Below, in pieces: positions 1 through 6,876 of a stretch of DNA of 11,201 nucleotides. The translations under genes and the position numbers were made by a program. Location of the stretch: positions 1 to 11,201 of the forward strand of contig RXOD01006127.1 of the NCBI GenBank assembly GCA_005223375.1, in the 5' to 3' direction. The stretch comes from Amoebophrya sp. AT5.2 (lineage: Eukaryota > Sar > Dinophyceae > Syndiniales > Amoebophryaceae). The notes below the pieces were generated by a model that was not told the DNA's origin, did no database searches, and worked only from the letters and a program-made list of their open reading frames with translations. How positions within the stretch are numbered: the stretch's first letter is position 1; every line of letters begins with the position of its first letter.

Positions 1-30
1 TTTCTACGATGGCAGTCGTGAAAAAATGTC

Positions 31-169
31 ACCCTCCTTCTGTGAGGAAGCATCGGTTCCAGACTTCTGGCGCGACCCTGGGTTTCAACACCGAGAAGCA
101 CACAGGTCATCCTTCACACACCTGGGGAAGGTACTGCGCCTCGCAGTCGGGGTGGAACAGGTCTTGCGT
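31..169. repeat. Distal copy of the tandem duplication, with a 15-nt length difference
   Basis: Matching blocks flank a variable middle: about 32 nt at 96-127 here against 17 nt in 258-381. In gene sense it again encodes TQDLFHPDCEAQYL. The variable middle adds an in-frame TGA, after which the same frame resumes with SVLKPRVAPEVWNRCFLTEG and ends in a TGA. As a coding exon it is broken unless spliced. It could be a decaying duplicate or an alternative 3' end. Confidence 0.85.
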
Positions 170-257
170 GGGGTGCTCGATTAGACAAAAAAAAAAAAAA
201 TAGTGGTCCTTGCGGAACACGGGGAGCACGCTGTCGCGCCACAACCTAAATTTTTGT
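170..257 (-). other. Spacer between the two C-terminal copies; possible small intron
   Basis: This 88-bp spacer holds a run of 14 A on the plus strand (187-200). In gene sense that is a long T tract followed by GTCTAATCGAG, which resembles a pyrimidine tract, branch site (CTAAT) and acceptor. Donor candidates upstream are GAGG|GTACAA and TTTAG|GTTGTG. The latter, paired with GCAAG|AC at the start of the distal copy, keeps the frame (G+AC = Asp). This is an interpretation; the simple reading is a stop at 181 and 3' flanking sequence. Confidence 0.35.
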
Positions 258-3200
258 ACCCTCCCTCCGTGAGGAAGCATCGGTTCCAGACTTCTGGTGC
301 GACCCGCGGTTTCAACACCGAGAACAGTATGTCCTCCAGCAGGTACTGCGCCTCGCAGTCGGGGTGGAACAGGTCTTGCGTCCCGAAAAGATTCACGCGT
401 TGCGCGAACTCCTTCGCGCCGTGGATCAGCTCCGGCTGCAGAAACCGGACCCACACCTCCCTCATCAGATTCTCCCCCAGAAACCAGCCGAAGTAGAGCC
501 GTCGCACGTGGTCGAACAGGTCTCGGTTCTTGAGCTGCTGCTCCCCGGCGGCCAGGTCAAAGAAGTCCTGTTTGGTCGCGGTCGGGCTGTTGAACACTTG
601 GAGGATATCCCCCACAACGCGCCAGGAGGGGGTACCCGAGCTACCGGCGTGCGGTTGATGTTGTTGTGGGACCGGCGGGAGTAGAAGTTGTCCAGCGGGC
701 GGGACCTTAGAATTCTGTACCCCAGCACTACTTGGAGCTGCTTTCTTTGCCGAGGAAGTGCTCGACGACGTCGCGCCCTTCACCGCCGGGAGCTTCAGCG
801 GCGAGGTTGATTTTTGTTCCTGCTGCACCTGCTTCACGTTCACGGCCCCGACTACTTGTTCCGGCGCGGCTTCACGAGCCGGCGTTTCTGCGTCGATGAT
901 TCGGCCGAACGCGAATATGTCGTCCCGCATCTTCTGCTCGAGCGCTTCTGGCGAAAGCTGTTGTAGTACGTCGGCCGCTTTTTCTTGGGCACGACCCGCA
1001 TCTTCCTGACCACTCGAGGACGTGCTCGACTTGGAGAGATTTATTTCCCGGGGGCGCGACAGCGGCGACGGCGGCGGTAGCTTCGGCTTTTTCGCCGTCG
1101 GCGACGCCGTTGCACTTTTCATCGCCTTCACTTCCGGGTCGTCGATGCAGAGCTGCGCCATTCGCCGACCTATGTTTCCACTCCCACTTCCAGTTGTCTC
1201 ACCTTGTTGTTCGCCAGAAGTACCACCAAGGAGTGCGTCCCTCAGCTGCCGCATGGTGCCCACGTCGCGCGAGGTTTTCAGGCTGCACAGGTATGCGACG
1301 AGACAGGGCAGAAAGACCTCCACGGGAAGCTTCGCGCTGTTCGTCGGTTTATTTGCTTTGCCCGCCGGGGAGGAAGACGAAGGCTTGGCCGCTGGCGGCG
1401 AGGAGGCGGATGTGAGTACCTGGAGCCCTCCTGGTCTACTTCCCCGATCGGTTCGGTTGCCTCGCGGCGCGCTCCCACTCGCACTTTGTTCTGATGGAGT
1501 AAAAGCCTCAGCCGATTGAGGTTCGGCCCCGGCAACATTCGGGAAGTTGAAGTTGTTCCGCAGTTCGCTTAGCTGATGGCCGCGGATGCGCTTCGCGTAG
1601 TCGCGGAGTTCGCACCGCCACTCTCGCAAACTACTGCCCGCCATGGTCTCCAGGCTCGCAAACATCTCTGCCGTCTTTCGCTCCTGCTCGAGGATGGGCA
1701 CGAGCAATTGGCTCAAGTTGAACAAGGACCCCTGCTCTTCTTCTTCCTGCTGCTGCGCGAGCAGGTGCGCGAGCTCGTATTTCCGATTCCAGGCGGCGAG
1801 CACAGCCGGGCGCAAAATCGTCGCACTTGTTCCGACGAAGCCAGAAGATTTCTTGTGCGTTGCGGCCTTCGCTGCGCTTCCACTTGTCTGTGCACCCGCA
1901 GCGGCTTTGTTGCTGGGTTTTTTCGGCGGCGAGGAAGACACGACGGACCCTCCTACGGCGGCTGCGCCAGCTTTACTTTTTTTCTTCATCTTCTTATTTG
2001 GTGAATTTGAAGAACCCGTTCCCGGGCCGCAGTAGAAGTCTTGCATTTCCGCCTCTGTCATCACGCGGTCAAACTCGCCACCGGCGGAGCCGATCAGCCG
2101 CATCACCTTTCCTCCTTTCACGATCATGACGCAGTCGCGGAATGATCCCGACGACCTCGAGCTCTGATCGGCTGATTCGGAGACGCGGAACACCGAGGGA
2201 TTCTTCGTCTGGTAGTGCAGACTCCACGTGCGGCCACTTCCGGGGGACGCCGGGCCCGCGGTGTTTCTCCACAGTAGCGTCTCCTTCGACGAGTTTTTGT
2301 CGCGATGATGGTCTACTTTTGACTCTCCCTTGACGTGCACTGAGGCGCGCTGACGGAGCGCGTGCGCCAGCGGGAGCTCTTGGTTCTGGGGGTCTACAAC
2401 TGCCGGGTCCACCGAAGTAGAATTCTTACGCGCGGGCGGGGTTGTAGAAGTTGTGGGAGTCAAATCACCATGAACAACATCCTCGTCGTGAGTCAGACCT
2501 CCGTACACATTGTCGTAGGATGTTGAACTACCGTAGCTGGTGCCGGAGTGAAAGAGCCCGCTGCTGAGGGCGAAGTGGGACCGCTTCATGAAGAGGTCCG
2601 CAGCATTTAAGCCGCCGGCGCCGTAGGACAACGCCCCCGCGCTCGAACTGGGCGTGGCCAGGACGTAGGCACCCGGTACGTTTTGCGCGACCCAGGCCCA
2701 GGTGGTGGTGACCACGTCCGCCTCGGAAGCGGTGAGGTCCTCGTCGCGGTACCCGAACGCAGAAACGAACGTGATGCCGTCGCGGAGAATCGATCCTTGC
2801 ATGTACGCGGACGCGTCATAGGTCGCGACCAAGTGGCGCGCAAGCTCGTAGTTGTCCTTCGCATTTTTGGCGCCTCTCGTCGTGCTGTTGAGAAAATGCG
2901 CCAGAAACTTGCAAGCGTCGCTTTCGCACCAGATGTTCGCGCTCCTTCTCCGGCTCGCCTTGTCGTCGCCGCCGTTATCGCGACGCTTCCCCTTTTTCCT
3001 CCTGTTGCCCCGACGGCGCGCGCCGAGAAGGCCGAAGGCGCTGCTTGTGGTCGCTTCTTCTACTTGAGTCACCACACCAGTCGCTTGGTTTTCGTGCGCC
3101 GTGGCGATGAGGTCGGAAATTGGAGTAGGCGGTGCTTGTTCATCTTCTGCTAGGAACAGAGAAGATCCTGATCCATCGATGACGTTTTGTATCTCCGCCG

Positions 3201-5589
3201 AGTGGGACGACGGCGCACCAGCAGATGCTGACGAGCTCGCAGCGGAGGAGGAAGAGTTCGCCCTGCTCAACGACTTTCCACCACGAGTTGTTCCCCAGAC
3301 AACTGTCTCGTCCTGGGGAACAAGTAGGGTTGCGCTTCCAGTTGTAGTACCTCCACCTACTGAGGAGGAGGACGGCGGCGCGAAGGTCGTATGGCACAGG
3401 TGCAGCAGCATGCCGGGGGTGAGCTGGAGTTGTGCTGGTGAGGTTTCGGTGACAACCACCTGCATACAGAACTGCACGAGGTCCTGCTTCACGGCGTACT
3501 CGAGCGTCCGCGCGTTCACGGCGGCGCCCTTTTCTAGCAGCAAACTCGTGGTCTCGTGCAGGCAGGCCTCGGCCGTCGACGCGAAGCTGGCGCTCGAGTG
3601 GGTATCGACGGCTTGCTCTCCCCCCTGATCCTCCCGAGAGGTTGTGGTCTCCTGCTTTCCAGCGACCGGCGACTTCAGGATCTGCAGCACCAGGTCTGAC
3701 GTGTCGTACAGCGGCGGATTGTTCGGCTCCGGCTTCGCGATCCCAACGGCGACGATCGGTTTCCCCCAATCCTGCGTCGACGCGTCGTACTCGTAGTCCA
3801 CAGCAAAGGCGTCCTGCGGCACGTTTTTCAGACTGGGAATGTACCTCAGCACCAGCTGCAGGGCCTCCTGCCGCAACCCGAGGGAGACGTAGCTGCGGTT
3901 GAAACAGATCTTGTGGAGGATGCGAAAAATCACGCTGTTCAGGTACGGGCTCGTGCTCGCGCCGACCAAAGCACTGCCGGAGGAACAACTGAAAGAGCTG
4001 TCTCTCAAGAGATGGTCCTCTTCATCTTGCCGGACTAGTTGGAGTTGGGGGGGCACTTCTGCGCCGGGGCTAGTTGTCTTGGTCTTGCTTCCTGGGTCCG
4101 CAACTTTGACCTCATCTTCAGGCTTTTTCAATTGCACCTCCAGCAGTTGCTTCCGGTAGTTTTTTTCGTAGTAGAGCTGCTCCAGCAGGTAGGGGAGGTG
4201 CTTCACCAGGAACGCGTCGGTTTTCTGCAGAGCCACGTCCAGCACTTCTTGATACAAAGCCGCCTTGAAGTCTAGCAGCAGGATGCAACACCCCACCGCG
4301 TCCGTCTTGCGCGCCTTCATGTGCATCAGGAGGGGCGAGCTCACCTGCTTGCTGCTGCAGCCCCCCCCCGGCCTCGTCTCGCCGTCGTCGAGCACCTGGA
4401 ACTTGTTGGGGTCGGCTTTCAGCCCGAGCAGCACGGCGACCGGAGTCTCCCGGCCCTGCTGGACGGCAATCATCAGCGGCGTCAGCCCGTCCCCGTTCTC
4501 GGCGTTCAGAAACGCCGACTTTTCCTCTGATGAATCCAGTTTGTCGATGTGCTTCTGGTCCCAAGGCAACGTGCTGTCGCCACCTTCGCCCCGCGCAAAC
4601 AAATGAAAGACGTTTTCGTGCCGCAACGTTTTCGTGCCGAAATCCGCGCCGTACTCAAGAAGGAGTTGTGCGACATCGTAGTTTCCCTCCGCGACGGCAG
4701 CGAGGAAGGGCGGCATGTACAGCGCGTCCTCTGATGCGACGGAGGAGTACGAATCCAGCTCACTATTATTTTCACCATCCCCACCAGCGTGGTCCTGATC
4801 TCCGCGACTCGACGTTGTGCTAGACGAGGTGGACGAAGAGGAGCTTCGCGCTTGCCGCGGAGCTCCTGCACCATGACCAGGTCGTCGTGGTCCAGCCTCA
4901 GCAGGGCCCCAGTCGGTTTCGCTCTCTTTGTTCTTCACACGCCACACAACGACGTTCTCGTCTGCGGACTCGGGGTTCTCGTCGACGTCGTGCTGCTTCT
5001 TTTCCTCCGCAGCCGGGTCTTGTCGCCGTGGTCGTCGCCGTCGTTCTTGCCCACGGTGGGAAGCAGCAGCGCCGGCGCTGCCGGACGCGCTGCCATTTTC
5101 TGTCGTCGCGCTCACGTCGCCTTTACTCCTTCTAGCTCTTGTTCTCGACGAAGAACCCCCACGGGCGGCTCCACGCGCGGCGCCAGCTGCCGTGGCAGGA
5201 GCGGCAGGGTCGTCGGGGACGTCGGCATCTACAGCACTACTCGCGGCCTCAACAAGCTCCAGCTCGCCCTGTTCCTTCGCACCTGCTCCGGGAAGAACGG
5301 CTTTGGAGGAGTGGGGGGTCGGGGGATCGGCCGCTTTGCTCGACAAGGTCGTGCACGCGCTGATCTCCACGGAGGAAGAGGACTTCGAAGAGGCCTTGGA
5401 ACCTCCTGCCGCGAGGGAAGCGCCACCGCCAGCCGCATCTGCGTCCTCCGAAAGAAAGCTGAGGTTTTCTTCGTCTACTTCGTCGAACTCTTCCTCGAGG
5501 TAGTCTTCCTCCTCCCACATCTCCGTGCTCAGATCGTCGTACCCGCTTCCCCCTTCCTCGTACACCGCCTCCCGCCACTGCTTCCGCAA
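181..5589 (-). CDS. Exon 6: very large terminal exon of the ankyrin-repeat gene
   Basis: This single minus-strand frame of about 1800 codons starts at the acceptor CCCCCCATAG|TTG and continues exon 5 in frame. Residues about 1-60 are acidic (EMWEEEDYLEEEFDEVDEEN). Residues about 60-290 are disordered, with basic and Ser-rich stretches. Ankyrin-like repeats lie at about 292-480: FLAAVAEGNYDVAQLLLEYG, then GLTPLMIAVQQGRETPVAVL, then LGLKADPN. Another falls near 675-713 (TSLLLEKGAAVNARTLEYAV). A Lys/Arg-rich run at about 851-880 could be a nuclear signal. Unrecognised globular-looking segments are at about 881-980, 1115-1190, 1256-1348 and 1653-1778, the last containing DHVRRLYFGWFLGENLMREV. No enzyme motif was found. 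The frame ends at TAA (183-181) after a T-tract. The true end may instead be a splice donor near 259 (GAGG|GTACAA). Probably a scaffold protein. Confidence 0.8.
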   Translation of the reverse strand: MRKQWREAVYEEGGSGYDDLSTEMWEEEDYLEEEFDEVDEENLSFLSEDADAAGGGASLAAGGSKASSKSSSSVEISACTTLSSKAADPPTPHSSKAVLPGAGAKEQGELELVEAASSAVDADVPDDPAAPATAAGAARGAARGGSSSRTRARRSKGDVSATTENGSASGSAGAAASHRGQERRRRPRRQDPAAEEKKQHDVDENPESADENVVVWRVKNKESETDWGPAEAGPRRPGHGAGAPRQARSSSSSTSSSTTSSRGDQDHAGGDGENNSELDSYSSVASEDALYMPPFLAAVAEGNYDVAQLLLEYGADFGTKTLRHENVFHLFARGEGGDSTLPWDQKHIDKLDSSEEKSAFLNAENGDGLTPLMIAVQQGRETPVAVLLGLKADPNKFQVLDDGETRPGGGCSSKQVSSPLLMHMKARKTDAVGCCILLLDFKAALYQEVLDVALQKTDAFLVKHLPYLLEQLYYEKNYRKQLLEVQLKKPEDEVKVADPGSKTKTTSPGAEVPPQLQLVRQDEEDHLLRDSSFSCSSGSALVGASTSPYLNSVIFRILHKICFNRSYVSLGLRQEALQLVLRYIPSLKNVPQDAFAVDYEYDASTQDWGKPIVAVGIAKPEPNNPPLYDTSDLVLQILKSPVAGKQETTTSREDQGGEQAVDTHSSASFASTAEACLHETTSLLLEKGAAVNARTLEYAVKQDLVQFCMQVVVTETSPAQLQLTPGMLLHLCHTTFAPPSSSSVGGGTTTGSATLLVPQDETVVWGTTRGGKSLSRANSSSSAASSSASAGAPSSHSAEIQNVIDGSGSSLFLAEDEQAPPTPISDLIATAHENQATGVVTQVEEATTSSAFGLLGARRRGNRRKKGKRRDNGGDDKASRRRSANIWCESDACKFLAHFLNSTTRGAKNAKDNYELARHLVATYDASAYMQGSILRDGITFVSAFGYRDEDLTASEADVVTTTWAWVAQNVPGAYVLATPSSSAGALSYGAGGLNAADLFMKRSHFALSSGLFHSGTSYGSSTSYDNVYGGLTHDEDVVHGDLTPTTSTTPPARKNSTSVDPAVVDPQNQELPLAHALRQRASVHVKGESKVDHHRDKNSSKETLLWRNTAGPASPGSGRTWSLHYQTKNPSVFRVSESADQSSRSSGSFRDCVMIVKGGKVMRLIGSAGGEFDRVMTEAEMQDFYCGPGTGSSNSPNKKMKKKSKAGAAAVGGSVVSSSPPKKPSNKAAAGAQTSGSAAKAATHKKSSGFVGTSATILRPAVLAAWNRKYELAHLLAQQQEEEEQGSLFNLSQLLVPILEQERKTAEMFASLETMAGSSLREWRCELRDYAKRIRGHQLSELRNNFNFPNVAGAEPQSAEAFTPSEQSASGSAPRGNRTDRGSRPGGLQVLTSASSPPAAKPSSSSPAGKANKPTNSAKLPVEVFLPCLVAYLCSLKTSRDVGTMRQLRDALLGGTSGEQQGETTGSGSGNIGRRMAQLCIDDPEVKAMKSATASPTAKKPKLPPPSPLSRPREINLSKSSTSSSGQEDAGRAQEKAADVLQQLSPEALEQKMRDDIFAFGRIIDAETPAREAAPEQVVGAVNVKQVQQEQKSTSPLKLPAVKGATSSSTSSAKKAAPSSAGVQNSKVPPAGQLLLPPVPQQHQPHAGSSGTPSWRVVGDILQVFNSPTATKQDFFDLAAGEQQLKNRDLFDHVRRLYFGWFLGENLMREVWVRFLQPELIHGAKEFAQRVNLFGTQDLFHPDCEAQYLLEDILFSVLKPRVAPEVWNRCFLTEGGYKNLGCGATACSPCSARTTIFFFFV
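258..381. repeat. Exon-side copy of a tandem duplication at the end of exon 6
   Basis: 258-381 (124 bp) is repeated at 31-169 with high identity. In gene sense this copy encodes TQDLFHPDCEAQYLLEDILF and then SVLKPRVAPEVWNRCFLTEG. It is followed by a GT dinucleotide at the copy end, GAGG|GTACAA. Confidence 0.9.
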
Positions 5590-6048
5590 CTATGGGGGGA
5601 CCAGCGATGGTAAGTAGGCAAAGTGGTAAGTGATTTTGATTTTTCGGCGGGGCTCTTTGCTGGGGTCCCCTTTGGTGGTCGTCGACGTGCTGCTAAAAAA
5701 AGGGCTGCAATACTTCTCTCGCCGCTGATGTTTCTACAGCCCCCAACAGGCCCAGCGGCCACTTAACAACACAGACAGCGCCACTCTGGGCGGACCCTTG
5801 TGCCCCGCTCTCATGCTCTAGCAGCAGCATCCTAGCCGCCCCCGGCTTTCCCATGACCTTCCTTTCCTCCCTCCCGACGGCTCACTTTCCTGCTGTTTCT
5901 ACCCCCACAATGGGGCCCATTTCTAAAAACCGTTCGAGTGCTGTAGCTGTTTCATCGACCCGGGCAGACTTCCGAGCGCCTTGATCGGCACTCGCCATCG
6001 CCAAGGGATGAACCCATTACACAGCACTCACCAGCTATACTGACTTAC
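5590..6048 (-). mobile_element. Intron A: introner-like element with terminal inverted repeats
   Basis: This 459-nt intron runs from GTAAGTCAG (6048) to CCCCCCATAG (5590). Its ends are inverted repeats. Plus-strand 5597-5615 reads GGGACCAGCGATGGTAAGT, and the reverse complement of 6043-6059 reads GGGACCAGATGGTAAGT, identical apart from a 2-nt CG insertion. The donor is the inner GGTAAGT of one TIR. The GGGACCAG part of that TIR stays in the exon. The interior aligns with intron B in several blocks and in the same orientation. No coding capacity is seen, so any mobility would have needed proteins supplied in trans. Confidence 0.85.
5597..5615 (+). repeat. Introner A terminal inverted repeat, acceptor side
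   Basis: The sequence is GGGACCAGCGATGGTAAGT on the plus strand. On the gene strand it reads ACTTACCATCGCTGGTCCC, with CTTAC placed like a branch site 21 nt before the intron end. The same 19 nt occur in the introner B repeat at 10533-10551. Confidence 0.85.
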
Positions 6049-6059
6049 CATCTGGTCCC
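6043..6059 (-). repeat. Introner A terminal inverted repeat, donor side
   Basis: On the minus strand this is GGGACCAGATGGTAAGT. The exon/intron boundary falls inside it (ATG|GTAAGT), so its left half is translated. Confidence 0.85.
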
Positions 6060-6470
6060 TCGTCCCTAGCAACTCGCGCTCCCTTCCTACGTCGTAGTTG
6101 ACGTCCGCCTTCGCTTCCAGAAGCAGTTTCACGCTGTGGGTGGAAACGTTCGCGGTGGTGACGGCGACCGCGAGTGGCCGGTGCAGGTTCACGTTCGCCT
6201 TGCTCGAGAGCAAAAGCGACACGAGCCGGCTTCGTTTCTTGTCCGATTCATCGCCCATGTCCTTGTGCGGCAGGTACGCGCGAAAGGCGGTCATCAGCGG
6301 CGTCTGCAGCTCGTCGTCCACGGCGTTTGGGTTGGCGTGGTTCTCCAGCAGCAGTTCCGCCACGCTGTCGAACCCCCGCCGGCAAGCGACGAAAAGCGGG
6401 GTCTCGCCGTTCTGATTCAACGGGTCGATCACCAGCCGGTAGCGGAGCTTTTCACTTAGAAGAGGAAGAT
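6049..6470 (-). CDS. Exon 5: ankyrin-repeat block
   Basis: The exon runs from the acceptor GCGAAG|AT to the donor GACCAGATG|GTAAGT, entering with two codon bases and leaving in phase 0. The protein shows several ankyrin repeats. The first is GETPLFVACRRGFDSVAELL with its finger LENHANPNAVDDE. Next is QTPLMTAFRAYL with a helix VSLLLSSKANVNL, and last PLAVAVTTA with VKLLLEAKADVNY. The order and spacing are typical of ankyrin stacks, with longer insertions between helices (YLPHKDMGDESDKKRSR). The final residues RDQM come from the outer part of introner A's TIR, so the element has contributed coding sequence. The join to exon 6 is in frame (RDQM-LRKQWREAV). Ankyrin stacks bind other proteins; the partner is unknown. 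Confidence 0.8.
6408..6469. repeat. Downstream copy (gene sense) of the 62-bp direct repeat
   Basis: This copy forms the start of exon 5. The three differences from 6698-6759 fall at 6410, 6436 and 6453. The difference at 6453 swaps Lys for Glu in the peptide. High identity implies a recent duplication. Confidence 0.95.
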
Positions 6471-6682
6471 CTTCGCAACACGCCAACCCGATTGGTATTG
6501 CTATTGGTTGGCGGCAATAGGAATAGGCTGCAGGAGTGCCACTGGTCTGCCGACCGCGTAAAGCCGCCTATCATCCTACTCCAGACCTTGACCTCTTTCA
6601 CTTTCTAGGACCACCAAAAAAGGGCACCCCGAAGGGCCCCGCCTAAGTTTCACTTTACCACTTAGTCACTGTCAATTACCAC
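6471..6682 (-). mobile_element. Intron C: shortened introner of the same family, inserted in opposite orientation
   Basis: In gene sense this intron starts GTGGTAATTG within the TIR, directly after GGTATGGTGGGACCAG, and ends at GCGAAG| (6471). It shares blocks with A and B, but read on the opposite strand relative to the gene. GGCGGGG-CCCTT-CGGGGTGCCC-TTTGGTGGTC (6608-6643) corresponds to plus-strand 5646-5680 of A. GGCGG-CTTTACGCGGTCGGCAG corresponds to GGCGG-CTGTCCGCGGTCGGCAG of B. It is less than half their length, so much of the other half is missing. The distal end has no clear TIR but has a small hairpin (6481-6513). It lies exactly between two 62-bp direct repeats of exon sequence. Confidence 0.7.
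6481..6513. repeat. Small hairpin at the distal end of introner C
   Basis: Perfect 8-bp arms CGCCAACC (6481-6488) and GGTTGGCG (6506-6513) enclose a 17-nt loop, a few bases inside the acceptor of intron C. Confidence 0.7.
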
Positions 6683-6744
6683 CTGGTCCCACCATACCGC
6701 TCTGATTCAACGGGTCGATCACCAGACGGTAGCGGAGCTTTTTA
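6683..6744 (-). CDS. Candidate small exon: duplicated start of the exon 5 ankyrin segment
   Basis: This 62-nt minus-strand segment encodes KKLRYRLVIDPLNQSGMVGP. It nearly repeats EKLRYRLVIDPLNQNG of exon 5. It follows a good acceptor (TTCTAAG|) and ends at GGGACCAG|GTGGTAATT, a donor supplied by the end of introner C. Phases fit on both sides: phase 2 in, phase 1 out, and the next codon is completed as GAT at 6470. The resulting protein would carry this peptide twice. It could equally be a non-functional duplicate skipped by splicing from 6895 to 6471. The in-frame fit is suggestive but does not prove use. Confidence 0.4.
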
Positions 6745-6759
6745 CTTAGAAGAGGAAGA
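6698..6759. repeat. Upstream copy (gene sense) of a 62-bp direct repeat flanking introner C
   Basis: 6698-6759 matches 6408-6469 at 59 of 62 positions, offset by exactly 290 bp. In gene orientation the repeat spans the pyrimidine tract, the CTAAG and the first ankyrin codons. It ends where introner C's TIR (GGTATGG) begins. Confidence 0.95.
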
Positions 6760-6876
6760 GAAACCAACAGTCGGAGTCTTCACAAATACAAGACCACGAC
6801 ACAAGTTGTAGACCCCCACAGAGCCCAATCCCTGCCCCTGCGAGGACATCACCAACACCATCTTCATTTAAAGTAC
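6745..6876 (-). other. Candidate short intron between exon 4 and the duplicated small exon
   Basis: This 132-nt stretch runs from GTACTT to the strong pyrimidine-rich acceptor TTTCTCTTCCTCTTCTAAG|. The phases agree: exon 4 ends in phase 2, and the next exon starts with the third codon base. It is valid only if the upstream copy of the 62-bp repeat is used as an exon. If it is not, this is simply the 5' part of a longer intron, 6895-6471. Confidence 0.4.

Noticed and set aside
187..200. Run of 14 A on the plus strand, considered as a retroposon poly(A) tail
   Set aside because: No retrotransposed body or target duplication of that polarity was found next to it. In gene sense it fits a pyrimidine tract or slippage at a T run better.
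107..454. A minus-strand frame crossing the spacer into the distal C-terminal copy
   Set aside because: It is out of frame with the exon 6 protein in the upstream copy and in frame only in the distal copy, so it could be coding only after a splice or frameshift. It was treated under the duplication.
3140..3988. A second minus-strand frame of 282 codons inside exon 6
   Set aside because: It overlaps the ankyrin-bearing frame, is rich in Arg/Gly/Ala, and lacks any domain. It is a frame shadow of GC-rich coding DNA.
4789..5613. A plus-strand reading frame of 274 codons
   Set aside because: It lies antisense to the acidic and Ser-rich start of exon 6. Its Arg/Ser/Leu-rich content is what the opposite strand of Glu/Ser/Ala codons gives, and it has no recognisable domain.
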